Of a stretch of DNA of 20,141 nucleotides, positions 7,258 to 14,870 are shown one piece after another. Position 1 is the first letter of the stretch. The number at the start of each line of letters is the position of its first letter. The notes below the pieces were generated by a model, which saw nothing but the letters and a program-made list of their open reading frames with translations, made no database searches and was not told the DNA's origin. The position numbers were made by a program, and so were the translations under genes. This DNA comes from UMGS1649 sp045652705 (GTDB taxonomy: Bacteria; Bacillota; Clostridia; TANB77; CAG-465), in contig JAZRUV010000007.1 in assembly GCA_045652705.1 (NCBI GenBank), forward strand, positions 1 to 20,141. The letters run 5' to 3'.

Positions 7258-8079
7258 TTATTGTTTTATTAGACTTCTTTTATTTTCCTTTTCTAATTGT
7301 TTCAAACTTTTTCTAGGTGTTGGTAAATCTTCTGGCATTGTTCCTCCATTTTTTGCAATTACTTCTCTAATATTTTTTCCAATATTATAATGAGTATTGT
7401 TTGCCTCTATTTCTGTAGAGGTATTATCCCTTTTTAATTTTGATTCAGTCTGTGTAATACGAAATAGATTAGCCGCAAGTTCTTCACTTCCCATATTGTC
7501 CAAAATATCTTCTCTATATCTTAAACCTTTTCTTTTAGCAATATCATCAGCAGTTTCTCCATTATATAAACCTTTGTAACCAGCATTATGGAATTTGTCA
7601 AAATTCTTAACACCTGCTTTCTTAGCTGCTATGTTTAAAGAATAATTTCCCTTTCTTGTTAGATTTCTATTATATAGTCTCTTTTCATCTTCCGTAAGTA
7701 AACTATATTCCCTTTCACTTATCTCTTGTTTTCTTGTTTGAACAGCAAAATATGTTTGAGCAAGTGCGATTACTTTCTTTCTGCTGTCTCCATTTTGAGC
7801 TATTAGATAACATGCATAACGAGAAAGTTTATAATCCGTAACTATTTTTTCCGCACCTTTAGGCATTTTTATCGTTTTGCCAACGTTGGCAAAATGTTCA
7901 AGTGCACTATTTCCGCTGTTTTCGCAAGATAGCTTTGACTTGTCGATTACACTTTCAAATCTTCTCCATTGACTATATTCTAGTACTTTCATTAGTTCTC
8001 TTGCATACCAAAATTCATTTCCCCATTCATCAATATGCTTCATTTGTTCAAAAGTTGTAATGTTATTATTCTCAGTCAT
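7258..8079 (-). CDS. dinD: DNA-damage-inducible protein D (BRO N-terminal domain)
   Basis: 273 residues, collinear with E. coli DinD. It has an N-terminal BRO-type segment WGNEFWYARELMKVLEYSQWRRFESVIDKSK, then CENSGN, DYKLSRYACYLIAQNGDSRKKVIALAQTYFAVQTRKQE, ITQTESKLKRD, and the C-terminal GGTMPEDLPTPRKSLKQLE. E. coli DinD inhibits RecA-mediated strand exchange and is SOS-induced. A LexA-type box in the promoter spacer (8122-8133) supports SOS control here too. The ATG at 8079 has AGGGAG upstream. The gene and its promoter are flanked by near-identical terminators, which suggests it entered as a cassette. DinD proteins are scattered in Bacillota and often travel with mobile DNA. Confidence 0.9.
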   Translation of the reverse strand: MTENNNITTFEQMKHIDEWGNEFWYARELMKVLEYSQWRRFESVIDKSKLSCENSGNSALEHFANVGKTIKMPKGAEKIVTDYKLSRYACYLIAQNGDSRKKVIALAQTYFAVQTRKQEISEREYSLLTEDEKRLYNRNLTRKGNYSLNIAAKKAGVKNFDKFHNAGYKGLYNGETADDIAKRKGLRYREDILDNMGSEELAANLFRITQTESKLKRDNTSTEIEANNTHYNIGKNIREVIAKNGGTMPEDLPTPRKSLKQLEKENKRSLIKQ

Positions 8080-8115
8080 AATAAAATCATCTCCCTTTCT
8101 TTTATATAGGTATAT

Positions 8116-8144
8116 ATTTTAGAACATTTGTTCTCGGAAATCAA
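8116..8144 (-). promoter_or_regulatory. dinD promoter with embedded LexA (SOS) box
   Basis: TTGATT (8139-8144), 17-base spacer, TAAAAT (8116-8121). The spacer holds GAACATTTGTTC (8122-8133), which fits the Gram-positive LexA operator GAAC-N4-GTTC exactly. LexA bound there would block RNA polymerase. Confidence 0.85.
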
Positions 8145-8224
8145 TAGATTTTATTAAATTTTAACCACTTTTCATCGCAAAATTCGACATTTTTGCATTC
8201 GTAAATTTGATAATATTTCCATAT

Positions 8225-8260
8225 AAGAAAAACAAGAAAACATTATTTCGTTTTCTTGTT
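8225..8260 (-). terminator. Terminator of the oapA-like gene (copy 2 of the repeated terminator)
   Basis: Perfect 11-bp stem AACAAGAAAAC (8231-8241) / GTTTTCTTGTT (8250-8260), followed on the minus strand by TTTCTTAT. It matches the terminator at 7209-7248 over about 40 bases, apart from a few changes in the loop and one stem base. Confidence 0.8.
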
Positions 8261-8281
8261 TTTATTACATTATATTTCATT

Positions 8282-8836
8282 TTATTTCTTTTTAGATTTC
8301 TTTTTACTTGTATCTTTTACAGGTGCTACTAAATGTATTATTGTACCTACCATATACATTATATTTTCAGCATTATTCATAGATATGCCTTTTCCTATTG
8401 CTTTACCACCAACTGTAATCATCGCAACAAAGGCACTTAATACTAAACTTACTATTACTACATCAATATTTAATAATGTACTTAATTTTATAGCAATAAG
8501 TGCACCAGCACTACCAGATACTATACCACATATATCTCCTATAAGGTCATTACATACATTTGTAGCCTTATCTTTTGCTTTTAAAAGTCTAAGTACTTCT
8601 TTTGCACCACTATGTTTTTTTGCAGCTTTTGCGTGAAAGGGTGCTTCTTCACAAGTTGCAATCGCCATACCTATCATATCAAAAATAATGCCTAATACTA
8701 TGACTAGCACTAGTACTATAATTGCCATTATAAGGTTCATTTTTTCAATTACTACGTTTGAAACTCCTCCAAATACCATTGCTAAAGCAAAGGTTAGTAT
8801 AAACGTAGTTATTAACCATTTTTTGTTTTCTTTCAT
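8282..8836 (-). CDS. oapA: DUF21-like small membrane protein, probable OLE RNA partner OapA
   Basis: 184 residues with four or five hydrophobic segments (about 8-30, 35-60, 97-118, 122-147 and 153-167) and a lysine-rich tail KDTSKKKSKKK suited to RNA or phospholipid contact. The stretch GIIFDMIGMAIATCEEAPFHAKAAKKHSGAKEVLRLL and then NVCNDLIGDICGIVSGSAGA resembles the DUF21 (CNNM/CorB) domain without the CBS domains. OapA of Halalkalibacterium halodurans is such a protein and binds OLE RNA at the membrane, with links to Mg2+ homeostasis. The assignment rests on this and on the large structured RNA just upstream (8882-9365). The ATG has AAAGG upstream. A free-standing CorB-like protein is the alternative. 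Confidence 0.68.
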   Translation of the reverse strand: MKENKKWLITTFILTFALAMVFGGVSNVVIEKMNLIMAIIVLVLVIVLGIIFDMIGMAIATCEEAPFHAKAAKKHSGAKEVLRLLKAKDKATNVCNDLIGDICGIVSGSAGALIAIKLSTLLNIDVVIVSLVLSAFVAMITVGGKAIGKGISMNNAENIMYMVGTIIHLVAPVKDTSKKKSKKK

Positions 8837-8881
8837 AACTTTCCTTTATACTATATATGATATGGCAATGAATTAAGTAAA

Positions 8882-9365
8882 TTTTGTGGCTTGAGGTCAA
8901 GTCGGATTTCCCTACCGTCTACTCTTCGTTACCTATAGCGGTTTCCCTTTAAAGACTGCATCCAGTTGTCACCAAACTGGCTACTTGATTACCACTTAGT
9001 CCACACTGTAATCCTTAAATCATTCACGTTTTTGTGACACCCTAGAGGTTTTCCCTGACAGAGTTTCACTGTTCTTATTCGCTTTTGCAAAACTAATTTC
9101 AAAACAGTATAAATTTATCCCGAAGTTTCACGCACGACTAGCTACAATTATATAGTACTCTCTATATAAAGGTCTACACAAGTTGTGAAGCTGAGAAAGG
9201 CTCGACTTATATGCCGTTACAAGCTTTACCTTAATCTTAACCCTTATACTTACACCCCAATCTGGGCGAATGCAGCATAAATACAAGGTGCCATTAATGT
9301 GCTATTCGATGGATTTTTAGGCCCATCCTAAAACAGCTATTCTGACTAGAATAATGTGCCATACG
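8882..9365 (-). ncRNA. ole: Large structured RNA, probable OLE RNA
   Basis: There is no plausible coding frame over about 590 bases (8837-9469), yet a consensus promoter drives it and the GC content is above the local background. Clear helices include CCAGTT/AACTGG (8962-8980), an 8-bp stem at 9148-9169 with a 6-base loop, TATTCT/AGAATA near 9337-9352 and GATTAC/GTAATC near 8988-9015. It carries no tmRNA tag or tRNA-like ends and lacks the RNase P GAGGAAAGUCC core. Size, helix density and position directly upstream of a DUF21-like gene match OLE (ornate, large, extremophilic) RNA, which forms a membrane ribonucleoprotein with OapA. The 3' end is not marked by a U-tract hairpin, so the RNA may be processed from an oapA read-through transcript. 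The boundaries are estimates. Confidence 0.65.
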
Positions 9366-9371
9366 CATATC

Positions 9372-9400
9372 ATTATACCATTTATATGAAATAAAGTCAA
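9372..9400 (-). promoter_or_regulatory. Promoter of the large structured RNA
   Basis: TTGACT (9395-9400), 17-base spacer, TATAAT (9372-9377) on the minus strand. This is near consensus and implies a start near 9365. Confidence 0.82.
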
Positions 9401-9419
9401 ATTTTATGCCTTAAAGAAT

Positions 9420-9452
9420 TATAAAGCAGACTGTTTAAATCGAGTCCGCTTT
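9420..9452 (-). terminator. argS terminator
   Basis: 10-bp stem AAAGCGGACT (9443-9452) / AGTCTGCTTT (9423-9432) with one G-U pair, then ATAATTCTTT. The U tract is weak, so some read-through into the downstream RNA is possible. Confidence 0.6.
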
Positions 9453-9469
9453 CATTTTATTATGTTCTT

Positions 9470-11173
9470 TTACATCTTCTCAGGTGCATTTATTCCAAGC
9501 ATATTAAGTCCATTTTTTAATACATACCCTGTTGCTTTAACTAAAGCAAGTCTTGCTAGTTTTAGTTTTTCATCATCAACAATTATTTGACATTCGTTGT
9601 AATATTTTGAGAAACTACTTGCTACATCTATAATATATCTTGTAAGTATTGATGGTTCGTTATCCTTTGCTGCCTCTTTAACAATATTTTTCCTATTTGC
9701 CAAAAGTTTTACAAGTTCTATTTCTTCTTTTGCTGTAAGTACACTTAAATCTAGGTTATCTACTTGTGGTTCCACTTCTGCTTTTTTCATTATGCTATTT
9801 GTTCTAACATATGTGTATTGTACATATGGTCCTGTTTCACCTTCAAATTTCAACATTTCATCTAGGTCAAATATTTCATCTTTTATTCTGTTATTTTTAA
9901 GATCATTAAATATTACAGCTCCTATACCAACGCTACTGGCAATTTTCTCTGCCTCTTCTCCTGTTTTACCTTTTGCTTCTAACACTTGGCGCGCTTTATC
10001 TACAGCTTCATCAATTACATCTTTTATTGTAGTTGATGCACCTTTTCTTGTAGATAATTTCTTACCTCCAGGTCCTAAAACCATACCAAATGGAACATGT
10101 ATTAAACCCGGTACATATTTTTCATCTACTATATATTTTGCAGTTTCAAATATTTGTTTAAAATGTAACATTTGCTCATACCCTGTAAGGTATAGACATT
10201 TTGTATAATCATAAGTTCTAGCTCTATAAAGTATTGCTGCTAAATCACGAGTTGCATATGTTGTAGAGCCATTTGTTTTAAGTATCATGCAAGGAACTTT
10301 TTCTGTTTCAAGTTCAACAACTTTTGCTCCTTCACTTTCTACCAACTTGTCTTTTTCTTTTAGTATATCTACTATCTCATCCATTTTATCGTTATAGAAT
10401 GCTTCACCATTATATGAATCAAATGTTATTCCTAAAATATCGTATATCTTTTTGTATTCTTCTAAACTTAAGCTTCTAAATCTTTCCCAAAGTTTTACTG
10501 TCTCTTCGTCTCCAGCTTCTAAAAGGGCAAAATTTCTTCTTGCGGCTTCTACAATCTCTTCATCCTCTTTTGCCATTTCATTTATCTTAACATATATTTC
10601 AACAAGCTTTTTGATTGGTTCAGTAGTCAAATCATAGTCTTTGCCAAATCTTTTATATCCTTCAATTACATAACCAAATTGTGTACCGAAGTCTCCTAGA
10701 TGGTTTATTCCAACCACGTTATATCCTAAAGCTTTATATATTTTAACTAAAGCCGCACCAATTACTGTAGAACGTAAATGTCCTATGTGGAATGGTTTTG
10801 CAATATTAGGAGAAGAATAATCTATACATATAGTTTTGTCTTTTCCATCTCTCAAGTTATAACAAGCATCTTGTTCATTTAATATATCTCTTACTACAGT
10901 TTCTGTAACTTTGTTATTATCTGCAAAAAAGTTAATATATCCTGCTACAACTTCTACTTTAGATACACCTTCTATTTCTCCAAGCTTGTCCTTAATCTCA
11001 TTAGCTATTACAGGTGGTGCTTTTTTAAATGTTGCCGCCAGTCTAAAACAAGGATAAGCAAAATCTCCCATATTACTCATTTTTGGTTTTTCTATTGAAT
11101 TTAATATTGTATTTTCATCTTGTTCTAATACTTTAGCTATTTCTTTTGCTATATTTAATTTTATATTATCCAT
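9470..11173 (-). CDS. argS: Arginyl-tRNA synthetase
   Basis: 567-residue class I synthetase charging tRNA-Arg. The N-terminal ArgRS-specific domain (about 1-110, with MSNMGDFAYPCFRLA) precedes DYSSPNIAKPFHIGHLRST, with the HIGH motif at 129-132. The family sequence GINHLGDFGTQFG follows, and the KMSKS-equivalent is KLSTRKG (372-378). The C-terminal DALR anticodon-binding domain ends LNMLGINAPEKM, the usual ArgRS tail. Normal length. The ATG at 11173 directly follows the stop codon of the RNHCP gene and its GGAGG lies inside that gene, so the two are translationally coupled. No T-box is seen in the region upstream. Confidence 0.96.
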   Translation of the reverse strand: MDNIKLNIAKEIAKVLEQDENTILNSIEKPKMSNMGDFAYPCFRLAATFKKAPPVIANEIKDKLGEIEGVSKVEVVAGYINFFADNNKVTETVVRDILNEQDACYNLRDGKDKTICIDYSSPNIAKPFHIGHLRSTVIGAALVKIYKALGYNVVGINHLGDFGTQFGYVIEGYKRFGKDYDLTTEPIKKLVEIYVKINEMAKEDEEIVEAARRNFALLEAGDEETVKLWERFRSLSLEEYKKIYDILGITFDSYNGEAFYNDKMDEIVDILKEKDKLVESEGAKVVELETEKVPCMILKTNGSTTYATRDLAAILYRARTYDYTKCLYLTGYEQMLHFKQIFETAKYIVDEKYVPGLIHVPFGMVLGPGGKKLSTRKGASTTIKDVIDEAVDKARQVLEAKGKTGEEAEKIASSVGIGAVIFNDLKNNRIKDEIFDLDEMLKFEGETGPYVQYTYVRTNSIMKKAEVEPQVDNLDLSVLTAKEEIELVKLLANRKNIVKEAAKDNEPSILTRYIIDVASSFSKYYNECQIIVDDEKLKLARLALVKATGYVLKNGLNMLGINAPEKM

Positions 11174-11491
11174 TTATTTTCCTCCTGTAAGCGCATAGTT
11201 TCTAACTATGTTTAAAATTTCTTGTTTATTATCATCTTGGGCTACAATATTCCTAACCTTTTTTCCACACTTTGTACATACGTATTCTATTTGCATATGT
11301 TTTTTACCCGTGTCTAAAACGTTTATTGGTTTAAGTAGTCCCCTGCATTCATTAAGTCTGTCCCCCGGTTCTATATCTACGTGAAGTGAGTATAGACAAT
11401 TATTACAATGGTCTCGAGAAGTATAGCCAAGTTTTTCAACTTGGCTTCCACAATGTTCACATTTAAATGAATTGTCGTTTTTAATAAACAT
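11174..11491 (-). CDS. RNHCP domain-containing zinc-ribbon protein
   Basis: 105 residues with two CxxC pairs: CEHCG (11-15) and HCNNCLYSLHVD (about 28-39) in the first half, CTKCG (about 72-76) in the second. The RDHCNNCLYSLHVDIEPGDR block is the RNHCP family signature (usual form RNHCPxCLxSLHVD), here with the first Asn replaced by Asp and the Pro by Asn. Family function is unknown; the four-cysteine arrangement suggests zinc and possibly nucleic-acid binding. The gene ends immediately before argS with no gap and has GGAG before its ATG. Coupling to argS hints at a translation-related role, but that is inference. Confidence 0.85.
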   Translation of the reverse strand: MFIKNDNSFKCEHCGSQVEKLGYTSRDHCNNCLYSLHVDIEPGDRLNECRGLLKPINVLDTGKKHMQIEYVCTKCGKKVRNIVAQDDNKQEILNIVRNYALTGGK

Positions 11492-11545
11492 GCTATACTC
11501 CTTCTTTATTTCTGTTTTTATTTGTTACTTTTTATCCTTTTTTCT

Positions 11546-13213
11546 TTATCTTTGGAAACTAGAATTTCCAATGAATTCTCTTATTATACTATCTGCTGGT
11601 ATTTCTGTTGTTTCAATTGGCAAGAATTTTTGCACAAAGTGATATAGTCTTCTTGCTTCAGAGAAATACTGACTTGTGGTATCTACTTTAAGTAGCAATG
11701 GTTCTACAAAAGTTCTTATTGCTCCTATCTCATATACAAAACTTGTATTAAATATATAATCTGCGTGTTTTATATATGGATAAATATATTTGTTTTCACC
11801 ACGCATTAAATTTGACCACATTCCTAATGTTTTCTCAACTTCGTGTCCGCGAGTTTTGTAATCTCTTAAAATTCTTCTTAACATTCTTGTATCAGTTGTA
11901 GATACTTTAGAGAAGTCGTCTATACTTAAAGTAGTCATAGGAGCTATGTATATTTTGTATTTAAGTTCATCATCTATATCTCCCAAAAGTACTGGGTTTA
12001 ATGCATGTATTCCTTCTAGAATTACTATATCGTTATCTGCTAACTTTAAGTAGTTTCCAGGATATTCTTTACAGCCAGTTATGAAATTAAATTCTGGCAT
12101 ATTTATTTTCTTGCCATTAAATAATTTTTTCATATCCGAATTAAATAATTTCAAATCTAGAGCATCTATTGTTTCAAAATCATATTCGCCATTTGGTTGA
12201 AGTGGTGTGTCTACTCTTTCTTTAAAATAGTTATCCATAGATATTACTATTGGATTATATCCAATTATTCTTAAGTTTGTAGATAGTCTTTTTGCAAAAG
12301 TAGTTTTACCTGATGAGGAAGGTCCTGCAATTAATATCATACGCTTTTTACCTTTTTCTCCAATATCTCTTACAAGCTCTGCAAATTTTCTATTATGTTC
12401 TGCTTCATTTACTCCTATTATATCTGTCATATCACTATCTATAACTTTTCTATTAAGCTCTGCCACACTTCTTACTTTTATAATATCTAAGAAATCTGCT
12501 CTTTCTTCAAATACAGAATAAAGTGGACTGTCTGGTATTTTATCTACAACTACATTTCTCTCTTCTTGCTTTGGTACAATAAGTGCAAATCCACGTCTAT
12601 ACTTTTTAATGTTAAAGTCCGGTGCATATGATGCACTTGGTGCTAGTATTCCATCTGTTAAACCATATATATTTTCAGACGAGTGCATTGTTATATATGG
12701 AGACATTCTTATTGCCATAGAATCTAACGCGTCTTCATTTTTAGAAATTTCAAACAAATATTTTGCCTGTTCGAATGATACAAGTCTTCTTTCAAATTTA
12801 GAATCATTCTCTACAATTGTTCTCATTTCTTTTAAAAGTTCAACCGCCATATCGTTTGTAAACTCCATATTTTTGCATATGAAATAAATTATACCACCAA
12901 TTGTATTACAAACTTCAATATCTAGTGTTGGATATAGCCTTTTTAATGCCATATATAGCATAAACTTAACTGTTCTAATATATATTCTATATCCGTCCGA
13001 ACTGTCATATCTTACAGGAACCATATGAGAATTTTCACACATAGGGTAATCTAAATTACGAATGCTATTGTTTACCTTAACAGCTAAAATATCTTTATCT
13101 TTTATATCTAATAAAGATAATACTTCTCCCGCTTTAGTTCCGTACTTTACAACAACCTGTTTATTTTCACCAATATTTACTTTTATTTTTTTATTTTCTA
13201 AATTCTCTATCAT
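11546..13213 (-). CDS. Nucleoside (uridine) kinase with TGS/ThrRS-like N-terminus
   Basis: 555 residues in two parts. Residues 1-65 resemble a TGS domain (KVNIGENKQVVVKYGTKAGEVL), and about 80-260 resembles the threonyl-tRNA synthetase additional domain region. Residues 290-500 form a P-loop kinase of the uridine kinase type: Walker A GPSSSGKTT (297-305), ISMDNYFKERVDTP, NGEYDFETIDALD, ILEGIHALNP and RMLRRILRDYKTRGH. Such fusions are common in clostridia and are annotated as nucleoside kinases; the true substrate is not settled. The ATG at 13213 has AAGGAG five bases upstream. Heads a likely transcription unit with RNHCP and argS (54-base gap), divergent from ychF. No truncation is visible. 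Confidence 0.85.
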   Translation of the reverse strand: MIENLENKKIKVNIGENKQVVVKYGTKAGEVLSLLDIKDKDILAVKVNNSIRNLDYPMCENSHMVPVRYDSSDGYRIYIRTVKFMLYMALKRLYPTLDIEVCNTIGGIIYFICKNMEFTNDMAVELLKEMRTIVENDSKFERRLVSFEQAKYLFEISKNEDALDSMAIRMSPYITMHSSENIYGLTDGILAPSASYAPDFNIKKYRRGFALIVPKQEERNVVVDKIPDSPLYSVFEERADFLDIIKVRSVAELNRKVIDSDMTDIIGVNEAEHNRKFAELVRDIGEKGKKRMILIAGPSSSGKTTFAKRLSTNLRIIGYNPIVISMDNYFKERVDTPLQPNGEYDFETIDALDLKLFNSDMKKLFNGKKINMPEFNFITGCKEYPGNYLKLADNDIVILEGIHALNPVLLGDIDDELKYKIYIAPMTTLSIDDFSKVSTTDTRMLRRILRDYKTRGHEVEKTLGMWSNLMRGENKYIYPYIKHADYIFNTSFVYEIGAIRTFVEPLLLKVDTTSQYFSEARRLYHFVQKFLPIETTEIPADSIIREFIGNSSFQR

Positions 13214-13247
13214 ATGTACTCCTTTACTTTTATCTTATGTCTATATA

Positions 13248-13276
13248 ACTATATACTAAATGGCTTAAAAAGTCAA
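13248..13276 (-). promoter_or_regulatory. Promoter of the nucleoside kinase-RNHCP-argS unit
   Basis: TTGACT (13271-13276), 17-base spacer, TATAGT (13248-13253) on the minus strand, back to back with the ychF promoter. Confidence 0.7.
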
Positions 13277-13283
13277 TTGCTCC

Positions 13284-13312
13284 TTTACTTTTTTTACCTT
13301 TTAGTGTATAAT
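13284..13312 (+). promoter_or_regulatory. ychF promoter
   Basis: TTTACT (13284-13289), 17-base spacer, TATAAT (13307-13312). Its -35 lies seven bases from the -35 of the divergent unit. Confidence 0.65.
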
Positions 13313-13341
13313 ATGACAGACTTTAAAAGGGAGTGATTTAA

Positions 13342-14436
13342 TTGAAATTAGGTATAGTTGGTTTGCCAAATGTTGGAAAGAGCACACTGTTTAATGCTAT
13401 AACTAAAGCAGGAGCTGAAAGTGCAAACTATCCGTTTTGTACAATAGAACCAAATATTGGGACAGTACTTGTTCCAGATGAAAGATTAGAAGTTTTAACA
13501 AAAATGTATGATGCAGATAAAACTACATACGCTGTTATAGAATTTGTGGACATTGCCGGTCTTGTTAAAGGTGCATCAAAAGGTGAAGGTTTAGGAAATA
13601 AATTCTTAGCTCACATTCGTGAAGTTGATGCTATAGTTCACGTTGTAAGATGTTTTGAAAACAAAGATATAGTTCACGTGGAAGGAAAAATAGACCCACT
13701 TTCAGATATAGAAACCATAAACTTGGAATTAATATTTGCAGATATTGAAACTATAAATAAAAGATTAGAACGTGCTAATAAACAAGCTAAGTCTCACGAT
13801 AAGGATGCACTTTTAGAAGTTGAAGTATTAAATAGAATAAAGACTGCTTTAGAAAATGGGAAACCTGCAAGAAGTGTTGAAATATCTAAAGAAGAAAAAT
13901 CTTTAATATCCGACCTATTCTTGCTTACATCTAAAAAGGTTATTTACATTGCCAACGTTAACGAAGACCAATTAACAAGTATAGAAACTGATGAAAATGT
14001 AAATAAAGTAAAGGAATATGCTAGCCAAGAAGATACAATATGTATTCCTCTTTGTGCTAAGCTTGAGGAAGAATTATCTGAACTTGAGGACGAAGACAAA
14101 ATGCTTCTTATGCAAGATTATGGTTTAGAGAAATCTGGTCTAGATTTGCTTGCAGTTAAAAGCTATGAGCTTCTTAACCTTATGTCTTACCTTACAGCTG
14201 GTAAACAAGAAGTTCGTGCTTGGACTATAACAAGAGGTACTAAAGCCCCTCAGGCTGCTGGTAAAATACATACAGACTTTGAACGTGGCTTTATAAAAGC
14301 AGAAATTGTATCTTATGATGATTTAATAGCTTGTGGTACATATGCAGCTGCTCGTGAAAAGGGATTAGTTAGACTAGAAGGAAAAGAATACGTTGTTCAA
14401 GACGGAGATATTATATTATTTAAATTTAATGTATAA
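13342..14436 (+). CDS. ychF: Ribosome-binding ATPase YchF (OBG family)
   Basis: 364 residues, the normal YchF length. The P-loop is GLPNVGKST (7-15), switch region ANYPFCTIEPNIG follows, then FVDIAGLVKGASKGEGLGNKFL, a coiled-coil insert around 125-200, and the C-terminal TGS domain with AWTITRGTKAPQAAGKIHTDFERGFIKAEI. YchF binds 70S ribosomes and prefers ATP to GTP; it is linked to stress responses and translation fidelity. The start is TTG at 13342, supported by GGGAG eight bases upstream and by the need to begin just before KLGIVGLPNVGKS. Monocistronic, ending in a bidirectional terminator. Confidence 0.96.
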   Translation: MKLGIVGLPNVGKSTLFNAITKAGAESANYPFCTIEPNIGTVLVPDERLEVLTKMYDADKTTYAVIEFVDIAGLVKGASKGEGLGNKFLAHIREVDAIVHVVRCFENKDIVHVEGKIDPLSDIETINLELIFADIETINKRLERANKQAKSHDKDALLEVEVLNRIKTALENGKPARSVEISKEEKSLISDLFLLTSKKVIYIANVNEDQLTSIETDENVNKVKEYASQEDTICIPLCAKLEEELSELEDEDKMLLMQDYGLEKSGLDLLAVKSYELLNLMSYLTAGKQEVRAWTITRGTKAPQAAGKIHTDFERGFIKAEIVSYDDLIACGTYAAAREKGLVRLEGKEYVVQDGDIILFKFNV

Positions 14437-14441
14437 AAATT

Positions 14442-14476
14442 AACAGTCAGCAGAATTAATCTGCTGACTGTTCTTT
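14442..14476. terminator. Bidirectional terminator between ychF and the lipoprotein unit
   Basis: Perfect 12-bp stem AACAGTCAGCAG (14442-14453) / CTGCTGACTGTT (14461-14472), with TCTTTGATTT on the plus side and AATTTTTATA on the minus side. Confidence 0.88.
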
Positions 14477-14479
14477 GAT

Positions 14480-14869
14480 TTACTCAAGCATCTCAAGCGT
14501 CGTCTTAATGTCGGAAGGCACATTGTCTTCCCATACATACGAGTTCTTAAGAATATACTCGTTGTACGAAGCTGCCGTGCGGTTTGCTCTGATTTTGGCC
14601 TGTTCCGCCCAACTCTGTTTCTCTTCGTTGTCGCTATTTTTATACGTTTCATAGATAGAAACATCTGATTCATACGAGGCTATCATAGAACGGGCGGTAT
14701 CTTCTACCTGTTTCTTGGTCTCGTACTGGTTTTCATCTGCCTTCTCCAGCTCGTGAGTATACGAATTCCACATAGTCCTACCGGCAGGTGTGCAGCCAAA
14801 GAATATCATTCCACCAAGCAGCAAAACAGCTACCACTGTAATTACAACTGTCCAAAACTTTTCTCCCAT
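14480..14869 (-). CDS. Hypothetical membrane-anchored protein
   Basis: 129 residues with one N-terminal hydrophobic helix (about 5-26, FWTVVITVVAVLLLGGMIFF) ending in GC, which could be a poor lipobox, followed by a charged helical domain of about 100 residues (ELEKADENQYETKKQVEDTARSMIASYESD, WAEQAKIRANRTAASYNEYILKN). I know no function. The start at 14869 has GGAGG nine bases upstream; an in-frame TTG at 14878 would sit inside the spacing. It begins one base after the upstream lipoprotein gene ends, so the pair is coupled. Both use more GC-rich codons than the surrounding core genes, a sign of transfer; similar pairs would be expected in mobile elements. Confidence 0.7.
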   Translation of the reverse strand: MGEKFWTVVITVVAVLLLGGMIFFGCTPAGRTMWNSYTHELEKADENQYETKKQVEDTARSMIASYESDVSIYETYKNSDNEEKQSWAEQAKIRANRTAASYNEYILKNSYVWEDNVPSDIKTTLEMLE

Positions 14870-14870
14870 G

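Noticed and set aside
8882..9365. RNase P RNA or tmRNA
   Set aside because: The RNase P core GAGGAAAGUCC is absent, and there is no tRNA-like end or tag reading frame as in tmRNA. The neighbouring DUF21-like gene favours OLE.
11174..11545. T-box riboswitch ahead of argS
   Set aside because: The region is coding for the RNHCP protein up to the argS start; the 54-base gap before it has no room for a T-box.
14440..14673. A second ORF on the minus strand over the hypothetical gene
   Set aside because: It is a shifted frame of the 14480-14869 gene, arginine-rich and running into the terminator, with no ribosome binding site.
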